From Agarilytica rhodophyticola (GTDB lineage: Bacteria > Pseudomonadota > Gammaproteobacteria > Pseudomonadales > Cellvibrionaceae), in contig NZ_CP020038.1 in assembly GCF_002157225.2 (NCBI RefSeq), positions 5,486,501 to 5,550,500 on the forward strand: a DNA stretch of 64,000 nucleotides, in the 5' to 3' direction. The position numbers and the translations under genes are program-made. Positions 35,527-44,204 of the stretch are shown here, piece by piece (within the stretch, counting starts at the first letter, position 1; each line of letters begins with the position of its first letter). Below the pieces are notes generated by a model. The model did no database searches. It worked only from the letters and a program-made list of their open reading frames with translations, and was not told where the DNA came from.

Positions 35527-36681
35527 CTGGAGACATTTTCACTTACAGCTATCGCTTCTGCATTCGTTATCGGCCAATCCCTTCTGTGCGCCAATTTGCT
35601 ATTGGTGCGAGTACAGCATCGCCAGGTTTATCTTCCCTTGGCGCTGTTCTTTTTTGCCAATATCTTACCTGAGCTAGCCACAATATTAGAAACTTCCCCC
35701 GCCAGCTACTGGCGGCACATCGTAAATGCGGCGAGTACTTTTGCCAATTTAACCCTTGCACCTTTATTTTGGCTGTATGTCCGCGGCCTAACTTCTGAAG
35801 ATAAGGTAAATTGGCGGCGCCAGGACTACGCACATTTTACCCCAGCATTATTGGGGCTAATCACGTTTGTGTTGGTTACCGTTATGCCCAATGAGGAGCG
35901 ATTAGGTTTATTCAGTAGTGAAAGGGATCGCAACTCGATGTGGCAAACTCTACTTTTTTTGTTGCTAGTTGGCTTATACATTGTCACTAATATTCAGGCT
36001 TGCTGCTACATCATTGCCACTAGCCGGCGCCTGGTAAAGTATAGAACTAGGCTTATGGATCTCTTTGCTTCTACTGCTCACCTGGAACTTAGATGGATTA
36101 GCAGCTTGATTCTTCTTTTGATGGTATACGGATTATTTATACTAAGCTTCATGCTGATAAAGCTATTCAGTGATATATCCATATCTGATGAGCCCTTAGC
36201 CAGTATCCTAAACATGATACTAATATGGACAATCGCACTATGGGGGCTTCGCCAACAACCAGAGCTGGCCGAAGAAATCGCTCAAATTGATAAATCTTCA
36301 AATACATCGGCTAAGTATGAAAAATCTGCACTATCTGATGACCATATAGATAGGATCGCTAGCAAGATAGAAAGTGCTATGCAGTCGGAGGCCCTATACC
36401 GGGATCCTGACTTATCGCTGCGTCTGCTTTCTGATCAGATAAATGTTATGCCAAACTATGTTTCTCAGGCACTCAATAGCAAGCTTGGACAAACATTCTT
36501 TGACTACATTAACGGCTGGCGAGTGAAAGAGGCAATGAAGCTACTAACAGAGAGTGACGACACGGTAATCAATATCTCTCTCGCTGCAGGCTTCAACTCT
36601 CGCTCTTCCTTTTATACCGCGTTCAAAAAAATTACAGGCAAAACCCCCAGTGCTTACCGCCAGTCACACACTCATATTTAG
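35527..36681 (+). CDS. AraC-family regulator with N-terminal membrane domain; probable CTG start
   Basis: The C-terminal ~110 residues are an AraC double helix-turn-helix (LSLRLLSDQINVMPNYVSQALNSK... to GFNSRSSFYTAFKKITGKTPSAYRQ). The N-terminal ~230 residues form about seven membrane helices, as in membrane-bound AraC regulators. No ATG or GTG starts the full domain. The frame is open upstream, and AAGGAAG (35514-35520) sits six bases before a CTG at 35527 that opens ETFSLTAIASAFVIGQSLL, the expected first helix. A TTG at 35596 would lose it. The direct repeats at 36716-36770 in front of the next gene look like its operators. Confidence 0.82.
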   Translation: METFSLTAIASAFVIGQSLLCANLLLVRVQHRQVYLPLALFFFANILPELATILETSPASYWRHIVNAASTFANLTLAPLFWLYVRGLTSEDKVNWRRQDYAHFTPALLGLITFVLVTVMPNEERLGLFSSERDRNSMWQTLLFLLLVGLYIVTNIQACCYIIATSRRLVKYRTRLMDLFASTAHLELRWISSLILLLMVYGLFILSFMLIKLFSDISISDEPLASILNMILIWTIALWGLRQQPELAEEIAQIDKSSNTSAKYEKSALSDDHIDRIASKIESAMQSEALYRDPDLSLRLLSDQINVMPNYVSQALNSKLGQTFFDYINGWRVKEAMKLLTESDDTVINISLAAGFNSRSSFYTAFKKITGKTPSAYRQSHTHI

Positions 36682-36715
36682 TTGTTGAAAAAACCAACAC
36701 ACTATAATGTTTTTA

Positions 36716-36770
36716 GTGTCTGTCCTTGCATTTCCGTGTCCGTCCTTGCCCAAAAAGACGACGGACATCC
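36716..36770 (+). promoter_or_regulatory. Candidate AraC-type operator: 20-bp-spaced direct repeats plus an inverted copy
   Basis: GTGTCTGTCCTTGC (36716-36729) and GTGTCCGTCCTTGC (36736-36749) match at 13 of 14 positions and are exactly 20 bases apart, two helical turns. A third, inverted element reads GATGTCCGTCGTC on the minus strand (36757-36770). They lie between the AraC-family gene and the serine hydrolase gene that it probably controls. Confidence 0.65.
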
Positions 36771-36901
36771 ACATTTTTGTTGTTATAAATCTGAAATAAC
36801 TGAAGCACAACAATAATAAGCACTTACTTACAAAAACTTGAAAGTATGACCTTATTAGTTCCTTACCGCTTCAGAGAATGAACTGACAACAGGAATATCT
36901 T

Positions 36902-38059
36902 ATGAATTATCGAAAGATTTTTAGTGCAATCACTCTATTTATCGCACTTTTCATTCTTAGCGCATGGATGATTTATCGCGATACCACGGAGCCACCAAAG
37001 CTAAAAAAAGAAGAATTTTCTGATCAAGATATTCAATCTGTACTGCAAAAAATTGCCGATGCGACCCATGCTGGTGGAGCACCTGGCGTACTGCTGCTAG
37101 CTCGCTATCAAGGCAAAGAATACGTTGCTAGCGCGGGTACAAGCAATAAGAGCTCGGGTAAAAACATGCCAACAACCCACCCTCTTCGCATTGCCAGTGT
37201 TTCTAAAGTGTATACCGCTATGGTGATTCTAGAACTCAATAAACAAGGAATGTTTGAACTCGACGCACCTATCAATAGCCTTTTATCAGATGAAATTATC
37301 CATGGTTTGCCCAATGGCAAGCTGGCAACTGTGCGTCAGCTATTGGAGCATAGCAGCGGTATTCCCGACTACTACGATGTTAGAAGCTATCTATTACAAG
37401 ACTGGAGTAAGGAAATAACATTACCTCGCACACTACCTGTGGCTAAACGAAATGCGGCGACAAATCAACCAGGTGAAAAGTTCAACTACTCCAATATGGG
37501 ATATATGTTGCTGGGTGAAATTGCTGAAAGAGCCTCAGGCAAAACCCTAGATACTCTGTTTAAAGAAATTATCACCTCCCCCCTTCAGCTTAATCATACA
37601 CTTTACAATGTTAAGCACCCAGTGGCAGACAGCATTCATGGTTACGGGACCATTTTACGCCCCTGGGCCGATACTTATGATTTATGGGAACATTCAGGCC
37701 CTGATGGTGGCATGCAGGCCTCAGCTTCCGATGTAGCCCGCTTTTTAGAATCTCTGGTATTTGAACACGGCCGAAACCATACTATCGGATCACAAATGAC
37801 AAAAACATTAATCACCAGCGGGCGCAATAAAAAACAGGGGATGGGCTTAGAAGTCATTACCTCGCGCGCAGGTGATAAACTCGTTGGTCATAGTGGCGAT
37901 GTATTCGGGTATCAGACAGTCGCCTATGCCATACCTAAACTAGATGCAGTTTTTGTGGGCCATATAAATTGTGATTGTGGTCGACTAACGTCATCTCTTA
38001 TCGGTAATACATTCAGGGCATTAGAAGAAGTACTGCATAAAAGTAGTAAGGCGAATTGA
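36902..38059 (+). CDS. Serine hydrolase of the class C beta-lactamase family
   Basis: A 385-residue exported or membrane-anchored protein with an N-terminal hydrophobic segment (about 6-24). It has the catalytic SVSK tetrad (Ser99-Lys102), the second motif YSN (Tyr196) and HSGD near 325 in place of KTG. Such proteins are D-aminopeptidases, esterases or peptidoglycan-related enzymes as often as beta-lactamases. A strong ATG with CAGGAATATC upstream. The gene is preceded by candidate AraC operators and an AraC-type regulator gene, implying inducible expression. Confidence 0.88.
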   Translation: MNYRKIFSAITLFIALFILSAWMIYRDTTEPPKLKKEEFSDQDIQSVLQKIADATHAGGAPGVLLLARYQGKEYVASAGTSNKSSGKNMPTTHPLRIASVSKVYTAMVILELNKQGMFELDAPINSLLSDEIIHGLPNGKLATVRQLLEHSSGIPDYYDVRSYLLQDWSKEITLPRTLPVAKRNAATNQPGEKFNYSNMGYMLLGEIAERASGKTLDTLFKEIITSPLQLNHTLYNVKHPVADSIHGYGTILRPWADTYDLWEHSGPDGGMQASASDVARFLESLVFEHGRNHTIGSQMTKTLITSGRNKKQGMGLEVITSRAGDKLVGHSGDVFGYQTVAYAIPKLDAVFVGHINCDCGRLTSSLIGNTFRALEEVLHKSSKAN

Positions 38060-38090
38060 TGGTAATAAGGCCTCATCCGGGCCTCCAGTA

Positions 38091-39503
38091 TCATTCAATA
38101 ATGGACATTTTTCTTAAACTGTCAATCATACAGTCGACAATCTTATCTGTCGCCATTAGCTGAGTATCGATTGTTAATTCAGGCTCTTTAGGAATTTCGT
38201 AAGGCGAATCAATACCGGTGAAATTTTTGATTTCACCGGCTCTCGCTTTCCTGTACAGCTGTTTAACATCACGCGCTTCACAAATAGCTAAAGGTGTGCT
38301 CATATATACTTCAATAAATTCCTGCGAATTTACCATGTTACGTACCATTTCTCGTTCACGAATAAAAGGAGAAATAAACGAAGCCAAGACAATCATTCCA
38401 GCATCGACCATAAGCTTAGCAACTTCACCAACTCGACGTATGTTCTCCACACGATCTTGATCACTAAACCCTAAATCAGAACATAAACCATGACGAACAT
38501 TATCTCCATCCAGCAGGTAAGTACTGTAGCCTTCCTTAAATAATCTATTTTCTAAGGCTATAGCAGAAGTAGACTTACCCGACCCCGATAATCCAGTAAA
38601 CCAAATAATGGAAGGTTTCTGTTTAAAGCGCTCCGCCCTCTGCCGTTTATTAATAATAGTGTCTTGCCACACAACATGTTTATTCTCTGGAGGTTTTTTA
38701 GATAGACAATCATTTATTAGTGGGATTTTTGATGGATCAGCACAAGCAATAAAATGGGGATTTAAGAGGGAATCTTTTTGATTATATGCTAAAGGTTGCT
38801 GAGTTTCATAATTTACCACCTGCCCACCTGCCGCTTCCACAATAGCTTGCGCTGCGGCAGTATCCCACTCCGACGTTAATCCCAACCTTGGGTAGATATC
38901 TGCACGGCCTTCGGCAATAAAGCAAAGCTTTAATGAACTACCAACTCCGATCACTTCAGAATTTGGAAAGTTTTTAATAAAGCTCTCAAATTCTTCATTC
39001 TTATGAGAGCGACTGCCAACAATGCGCCATAAGTTATCATCTTTAGGGGGAGCTTTTACAGAAATAAGTTGCGGTGCGAAATTTTTTACGGCTTTATATG
39101 CTCCAATACCACGCACAGCATAATAAAGTAATTCCTTCGCTGGTGCATAGACAACACCAAGTATAGGCTTACTGTCTTTTATAAGTGCAATATTAACTGT
39201 AAATTCATCGTTCCTCTTAATAAACTCTTTGGTTCCATCTAAAGGGTCGACCAACCAATACTGCGAATTTTTTTTTCGACTATCCCAATCAAAGGTATCA
39301 TTTTCCTCAGATATAATTGGTATGGACGGGTCTAAATGAGTCAGGCTCTCCATAATTAGAATATGAGATGCCATATCTGCTTGAGTAAGAGGACTATTTT
39401 CATATTTAAAAGCTACACTGAAATCCTTGTTTTTATAAACATTCATAATCGCATCGCCAGCCGCCTTTGCGATATCTACAACTTTTTCTATGCTAACTGT
39501 CAT
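38091..39503 (-). CDS. Fused 3'(2'),5'-bisphosphate nucleotidase (CysQ) and APS kinase (CysC)
   Basis: The 470-residue protein has an N-terminal inositol-monophosphatase-fold CysQ domain (about 1-265; DPLDGTKEF at 86-94, WDTAAAQAIVEAAGG at 213-227) and a C-terminal APS kinase domain (about 295-470; P-loop GLSGSGKS at 304-311, DGDNVRHGL, then FISPF). CysC makes PAPS, the sulfate donor, and CysQ removes the by-product PAP, which inhibits sulfotransferases. A single fused enzyme beside two sulfotransferase genes, divergent from their operon, suggests a dedicated sulfation supply. The rest of sulfate activation (ATP sulfurylase) is not in the window. Confidence 0.93.
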   Translation of the reverse strand: MTVSIEKVVDIAKAAGDAIMNVYKNKDFSVAFKYENSPLTQADMASHILIMESLTHLDPSIPIISEENDTFDWDSRKKNSQYWLVDPLDGTKEFIKRNDEFTVNIALIKDSKPILGVVYAPAKELLYYAVRGIGAYKAVKNFAPQLISVKAPPKDDNLWRIVGSRSHKNEEFESFIKNFPNSEVIGVGSSLKLCFIAEGRADIYPRLGLTSEWDTAAAQAIVEAAGGQVVNYETQQPLAYNQKDSLLNPHFIACADPSKIPLINDCLSKKPPENKHVVWQDTIINKRQRAERFKQKPSIIWFTGLSGSGKSTSAIALENRLFKEGYSTYLLDGDNVRHGLCSDLGFSDQDRVENIRRVGEVAKLMVDAGMIVLASFISPFIREREMVRNMVNSQEFIEVYMSTPLAICEARDVKQLYRKARAGEIKNFTGIDSPYEIPKEPELTIDTQLMATDKIVDCMIDSLRKMSIIE

Positions 39504-39977
39504 TATTATTAGATCCGTTTTTACACATTAATATGACGAATAAAAAACCCATAACACAATGACTATTTAAATTTAAAAAGTCAAACATCAAAAATTAATA
39601 AAATTGGAAATTAAAAAACATAGAACCCAAAAGAATTAATTATTATCTCCATGAGAAACCTAAATAAGGTAAGAAAACTTCAATTTATAGATAAAATTTA
39701 TGACGACAAAAAAGTAATAAAGATGTAATCATCAATTACTTTTCTTGTTATTCGCGACAAAATGGCACAATAAACACCTTTCAAATGCATTCACTAATAA
39801 ATACATCAGCCAACTATTTAATTAGTTAACAGATTAATAGCAAATTTAAACAATGCTAAATTTAATTAATCACCAATTTTTGGTATTGACAAAATATTCC
39901 TGACGTTTATATTTTCTCTTCTACTAGGGAAAACGGTTCACTCGCCAAAAAATATCCAAGGCTTCGAAAAAATTGCC
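39504..39977. other. AT-rich divergent promoter region of the biosynthetic cluster
   Basis: No gene. About 470 bases separate the CysQ-CysC fusion from the biosynthetic operon, with a good sigma-70 promoter near the right end (listed separately). Confidence 0.6.
39886..39913 (+). promoter_or_regulatory. Sigma-70 promoter for the biosynthetic operon
   Basis: TTGACA at 39886-39891 and TATATT at 39908-39913 are separated by 16 bases, 65 bases upstream of the first gene of the operon. Match to consensus is 11 of 12. Confidence 0.65.
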
Positions 39978-40490
39978 ATGCAGAAAAAACTATCTAAAAA
40001 ATTAGATCAAGTGCCAATTAGAGTACCTGCTTCAAATATTTTGCAAAAATATTTGAAGCTTGATGGATCAACCACTTATTTTTTGCAGGCATTATCATCA
40101 AAAGAAGTTCGCGTGGAGGTGTTACAGCAGGTAATAAATATCAAAGGACAGAATAGGAAAACACTCAAAAGAACGTCAATATTGTATTTCGAAGAAACAA
40201 AAAATATTTTAGTTGTAGCGAAAAGTAGCATTTTTTTAGAGAACTTCACTAAACAACAGCAGCAAAAGCTTATTGAGAAAAGTGAGGGCATTGGAAAAAT
40301 TTTAGACCCTAACAATATTGGATTAATAAAGAAGCAAGATATTAGCACTTCTTATATCGAGGCACCTAAAACTATAAAAACAAATGATAAAACTGCAATC
40401 TGCAGGCGTTTTATCCTTCTCTACAAAGAAAAACCATGCGCGGAGATAAGTGAAATAGTTAACAATGAATCTTTAGCAAGAGCATTATAG
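39978..40490 (+). CDS. Chorismate lyase (UbiC)-like protein
   Basis: A 170-residue soluble protein with the outline of chorismate pyruvate-lyase: LKLDGSTTYFLQALSSKEVRVEVLQQ near the N-terminus (UbiC 'LLxxGSLTxxL'), then SILYFEETKNILVVAKSSIFLE, a glycine-containing EGIGKILDPNN, and the end ICRRFILLYKEKPCAEISEI (UbiC 'RRS.F...G.PLLVTE.FLP'). UbiC converts chorismate to 4-hydroxybenzoate and pyruvate. It is the first gene of the operon and would provide an aromatic starter for the ligase and ACP that follow. A diverged member; loss of activity cannot be excluded. Confidence 0.65.
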   Translation: MQKKLSKKLDQVPIRVPASNILQKYLKLDGSTTYFLQALSSKEVRVEVLQQVINIKGQNRKTLKRTSILYFEETKNILVVAKSSIFLENFTKQQQQKLIEKSEGIGKILDPNNIGLIKKQDISTSYIEAPKTIKTNDKTAICRRFILLYKEKPCAEISEIVNNESLARAL

Positions 40491-40492
40491 AT

Positions 40493-41809
40493 GTGAAGAA
40501 CAATATAATAAAAAAACGAAATAAGCTTATAACTAGCGAAAGCATATTAGCACTTAACGATGAAACTGTTGATATGAAGTTCTTGCTAGAACAAGGAAGA
40601 GAACAATGGAAAAGCATGAAACAATCGGGTTTTTCTGGTTTAGTAGGGTTATCATCAATAAAAATGATAGCCGCACTTTATAGTGCATTAGTTGATAACA
40701 TCAATATCATATTAGCCGATACAGATACTCATATATCAGAGTATTGTAGTGAAATACTAAAAGATAATGAATTAGTAGATGTCAGAAAAAATCGAGAAAA
40801 ATTAAAAGCAATAAAGAAAGCTAAAGGTTTAGCAGTACTCTCATCAGGAAGTTTAGGACAGCCGAAATTGATTTTTCACAATAGAAATAACTTTGTTAAA
40901 AATGCCTATGCTGCAATGCAAAGACTAGACATTAACAAAAAAGATAGAGTGCTAATCACTGTACCTGTCCATCATATGTATGGTTTGGGCGCGGCGCTTA
41001 TACCATCTATACTTGGTGGCGCTGAAATTCTGCTACTACCTAAAGCTAATATACTTAATTTTAATGAAGCGATTAAAAATTTTAAGCCTACAATTACATT
41101 TTCTACGCCACATCTATTACGCTCACTTTTACGCAGAGAACGGCCTAGGCAAGAATTCAGCAGAGGCATTGTTCTAGCAGGCGATGGAATTCCGGCAATC
41201 ATTCATAATAGAGCGAAAAGCACTTTCGGTGAAGTTTTTAATCTTTACGGTAGCTCTGAGCTTGGCGTCATAGCAATATCGCGCCCGAGCAAACCAAAAT
41301 CACTTATTGCACTTGATAAAGTCGAAATCTCTGCGAAGAAAAAACAGAAGAAGCGATGTGTTTTATTAGTAAAACACCCTTATAGAGCAACACATATACT
41401 TAACCATGAAAAACTACAGGAAACTAAGGCTGTCTGGAATACAAAGGACATTGCCACAATAGCAGATGATTCTTCATTTCGTATTCATGGTCGCGCCGAT
41501 TTAAGTATAAATCGTTCGGGAAAACTACTTGTTCTTGCAGATTTAGAGAGGAAGATTATGTCCTGGCAAGATGTTAATTCTGTAGTGGTAATATCTTCAA
41601 ATAACGCAGGAAAAAGAGGCCAAGATATCACAGCGTTAGTTAAAGCTGATAGTCAGGAGTTGACTGAAGCTAAATTGAAGCAGTTCGCCTTAGATAACTT
41701 GCCTACATTTGCTAGGCCTGACAACTATAAAATTATTAATAATATGCCTTTCTTGAAGAGTGGTAAGCCTGACAGAAAAGCACTTGTTGAGGAGTATCAG
41801 TGTGGATAA
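40493..41809 (+). CDS. AMP-forming acyl/aryl-acid ligase
   Basis: A 438-residue ANL-superfamily enzyme starting at GTG. The phosphate-binding loop is SSGSLGQPKL (117-126), followed by HMYGLGAALIPSILGGAEILLLP, the adenine-binding FNLYGSSELGVIAIS (about 250-264), and the C-terminal lysine motif SGKPDRKAL (about 424-432). The C-terminal domain is compact, and the protein is somewhat shorter than typical CoA ligases. In context it probably activates 4-hydroxybenzoate and loads the ACP encoded next (inference). Its stop codon overlaps the ACP start. Confidence 0.88.
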   Translation: MKNNIIKKRNKLITSESILALNDETVDMKFLLEQGREQWKSMKQSGFSGLVGLSSIKMIAALYSALVDNINIILADTDTHISEYCSEILKDNELVDVRKNREKLKAIKKAKGLAVLSSGSLGQPKLIFHNRNNFVKNAYAAMQRLDINKKDRVLITVPVHHMYGLGAALIPSILGGAEILLLPKANILNFNEAIKNFKPTITFSTPHLLRSLLRRERPRQEFSRGIVLAGDGIPAIIHNRAKSTFGEVFNLYGSSELGVIAISRPSKPKSLIALDKVEISAKKKQKKRCVLLVKHPYRATHILNHEKLQETKAVWNTKDIATIADDSSFRIHGRADLSINRSGKLLVLADLERKIMSWQDVNSVVVISSNNAGKRGQDITALVKADSQELTEAKLKQFALDNLPTFARPDNYKIINNMPFLKSGKPDRKALVEEYQCG

Positions 41810-42077
41810 GAGAGAAATACTAGACATATTAAAAAACATAATTGTCGACAAATTAGATCTCAATTTAAAGTTTAAAGATATTGATGATAAGGCTTCTCTC
41901 TTGGATGATGGCCTATCTCTTGACTCCATCAGTATGGCCGAATTTGTAGAGCTAGTTGAATCAGAGTTCTCAATTCAAATACTCGATGATGATTTAGACA
42001 CAGATACGTTTGGTTCGCTGGAAGGGGTCTGTTATTTAGTCCAAAGGATGTTGGAATCAATAAAAGAAGAGGCTTAA
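41802..42077 (+). CDS. Acyl carrier protein
   Basis: A 91-residue ACP. Ser42 in DDGLSLDSISMAEFVELVE is the phosphopantetheine site (DSxxxxE). I place the start at the GTG at 41802, which overlaps the TAA of the ligase; a longer frame extends into the ligase gene but adds non-ACP residues. It probably carries the activated aromatic acid during radical SAM, reductive and sulfation steps. It is single, with no ketosynthase in the window, so this is not a polyketide line. Confidence 0.9.
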   Translation: MDKREILDILKNIIVDKLDLNLKFKDIDDKASLLDDGLSLDSISMAEFVELVESEFSIQILDDDLDTDTFGSLEGVCYLVQRMLESIKEEA

Positions 42078-42082
42078 TCACC

Positions 42083-43432
42083 GTGGCAAATACACAAAGC
42101 GCCATTATTGCACGCTCTGGAAAAAAACAAAAAGATAGTGTTATACACTACAGCGATGAAAAACCAAATCGAGATGGTTTCGTTGTTGCTTGGCCACCAC
42201 AACGTTACTGGCAAACACAAAAAGCACCTAGCTCGGTAAATACTGCCCCATTGCATCTTTATTTTCATATCCCTTTCTGCTTACAAAGATGTCGTTACTG
42301 CTTCTTCAAAATAGGCATTCTTTCAGAGAATTCACACGAAGTGCGTGAACGTTATGTCTCCGCTTTATGTAAAGAAATAGAACAGGTGGCCGAAGACCAT
42401 AATTTACAAGGAAGAAAAATTAGCTCCATATACTTTGGTGGAGGGACGCCCAGCGTTTTATCACCCAAACAATTGGAGAAAGTTAAGGATACAATAGATA
42501 AATTTTTTACAGTAGAAAGTCCAGAATTTGTTTTTGAAATTGAGCCAGTTACTTTAAATAACCGACTAATAGATAGCCTTCCTGATCTAGGAGTCAATCG
42601 TATAAGCTTCGGAATACAATCATTTGACGATAGAGTTGTCGCTTTAACTGGGCGCCACGATACGGAGGAAAAAAATTGTCGAGCAATTGAGCGCGCACTT
42701 AAAGCAGGTATAGTAGTCAATGTGGATTTACTTTCAGGTCTGGAAGGAGAAACTTTCTCCAGTTGGCAACACTCAGTTAATCGAGCAATTGATTTGGGAG
42801 TCAACGCTATTACAGTTTACAAGTTGGAGCTATATTCAAATGCGAATTATATGGAAGATGCAAAGAAAGGGAATTTATCATTGCCTACTAACGAACAAGA
42901 GCTTGAGTTTGCTCGTTGGGCACTTAACAAATTAAATGAAAATAATTACCTACCCTCTACTTATTTCACATTTACCCGTGAAGGAAATTATCCCCAACAT
43001 CATATTATAAGCCGTTGGCGCGGCGAAGATATGTACGGTTTTGGAGCGTCAGCATTTGGTAGTATTAATGGTTATTCACGACAAAATATTAGTGACATAG
43101 ATGAATATCTAAATACTGTTGAACAGGGGAAAAATCCAAATCAGCGGATTGTAAAAATGAATACCTCCGATTATATGTTAAGAGACCTAGTAATGGGCTT
43201 AAAAACAACTGTAGTAGATTTAGATAAATATCAGCAGAACCATGGTATTGATCTAAAAATAATATTACAAAAAGACATTCAAACCTTACTAAATTCAGAG
43301 CTAATCGAAATAAAAGATAACTTTTTAAAACTAACTAGAGAAGGCATATTATACGGCGATTATTGTGGTAGATATCTTGGTGCAGCGTTAAGAAATATTT
43401 TCTCCGGTGAATCAAGGCCCATTAGAGCTTAG
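42083..43432 (+). CDS. Radical SAM enzyme of the HemN/HemW-like class
   Basis: A 449-residue protein starting at GTG, preceded by GAAGAGG. The [4Fe-4S] motif is C66-x3-C70-x2-C73 (FHIPFCLQRCRYCFF), with GGGTPSVL and FGIQSFDDRVVALTGRHD as in HemW/HemN, and a C-terminal HemN_C-like domain. The fourth-Cys or Trp features of true HemN are absent: the residues after CRYC are FFK, not GC. HemN-like class C enzymes in natural product clusters do methylation, cyclopropanation or rearrangements. This one sits between an ACP and sulfotransferase genes and probably alters the ACP-bound aromatic substrate. A second, ordinary hemN lies at 63.4 kb, so this copy is specialised. Confidence 0.88.
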   Translation: MANTQSAIIARSGKKQKDSVIHYSDEKPNRDGFVVAWPPQRYWQTQKAPSSVNTAPLHLYFHIPFCLQRCRYCFFKIGILSENSHEVRERYVSALCKEIEQVAEDHNLQGRKISSIYFGGGTPSVLSPKQLEKVKDTIDKFFTVESPEFVFEIEPVTLNNRLIDSLPDLGVNRISFGIQSFDDRVVALTGRHDTEEKNCRAIERALKAGIVVNVDLLSGLEGETFSSWQHSVNRAIDLGVNAITVYKLELYSNANYMEDAKKGNLSLPTNEQELEFARWALNKLNENNYLPSTYFTFTREGNYPQHHIISRWRGEDMYGFGASAFGSINGYSRQNISDIDEYLNTVEQGKNPNQRIVKMNTSDYMLRDLVMGLKTTVVDLDKYQQNHGIDLKIILQKDIQTLLNSELIEIKDNFLKLTREGILYGDYCGRYLGAALRNIFSGESRPIRA

Positions 43433-43437
43433 ATATT

Positions 43438-44190
43438 ATGCTGATTACACCCGACTTTGTATTCGTTCACTTACCCAAAACCGGTGGTACTTTCGTTACT
43501 AAAATACTGCATGAAATATATGGCGAAAAAGCTATTGAATACGGCCGCAAACATGCTACCTGTGATGAAATACCAGAACATGAGCTCACAAAACCTATAT
43601 TGTCAGTATTCAGATCACCATTTGATCGTTACGTATCACAATACCACTACGGGTGGTGGAAAACACACCCCGAAGAATATTGCAAAATAGATAAAGTTGT
43701 TGAGAAATATCCTCACTACCCTGAAATTTCATTCTATGATTTCGTTCATATTGCTAATGATTTCTTTACCAATACTCATCAGGGTAAAGAAAATGGTTAC
43801 ATTAATACTAAGCTTTCAAACGAAGATAAAATGGGCTGGCATACTGAACAGTTTGTACGTTTTTTTTGTCACAAGTCGAGGCAAGCATTCGCAGACATTG
43901 ACGAGATTCAGTTGAAAAAGGGTAAGCATTTAAAAGACGAATACAGCGTTCATTTTTTACACACCGATAGATTGAATTCTGATTTAGCTGATTTTTTAGT
44001 GCAGTTCGATATCGACGAAACTATTTTAAATAATGTTCTTGTACATAAACCCGTGTTACCTAACGAGGCATTCGAGTTGAGAGAAAAAAGCGATGCATTT
44101 TCTTATTTTAACGAAGATCTAAAAAATTTCGTTACCCAACGAGAACAGTTTCTCTTTCATCGTTTTCCACAGTATATGAATTTATCTTGA
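43438..44190 (+). CDS. PAPS-dependent sulfotransferase 1
   Basis: A 250-residue protein with the PAPS 5'-phosphosulfate-binding loop LPKTGGTFV (12-20) and the 3'-phosphate site SVFRSPFDRYVSQYHYGW (about 56-73), the hallmark of Sulfotransfer_2-type enzymes. No signal peptide; unlike Golgi forms it acts in the cytoplasm. It starts six bases after the radical SAM gene. Together with the second sulfotransferase and CysQ-CysC it indicates sulfation of the pathway product. Confidence 0.85.
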   Translation: MLITPDFVFVHLPKTGGTFVTKILHEIYGEKAIEYGRKHATCDEIPEHELTKPILSVFRSPFDRYVSQYHYGWWKTHPEEYCKIDKVVEKYPHYPEISFYDFVHIANDFFTNTHQGKENGYINTKLSNEDKMGWHTEQFVRFFCHKSRQAFADIDEIQLKKGKHLKDEYSVHFLHTDRLNSDLADFLVQFDIDETILNNVLVHKPVLPNEAFELREKSDAFSYFNEDLKNFVTQREQFLFHRFPQYMNLS

Positions 44191-44204
44191 GTGCTGGAGT
44201 TAAA

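Noticed and set aside
36902-38059. True antibiotic-resistance class C beta-lactamase
   Set aside because: SxxK and YSN are present, but the third motif is HSG rather than KTG and the family is mostly esterases or peptidases.
42352-42804. Minus-strand frame of 150 codons inside the radical SAM gene
   Set aside because: Shadow of a well-supported gene.
42083-43432. Second heme-synthesis HemN
   Set aside because: Lacks the CYYCGC signature and lies in a biosynthetic operon; the real hemN is at 63.4 kb.
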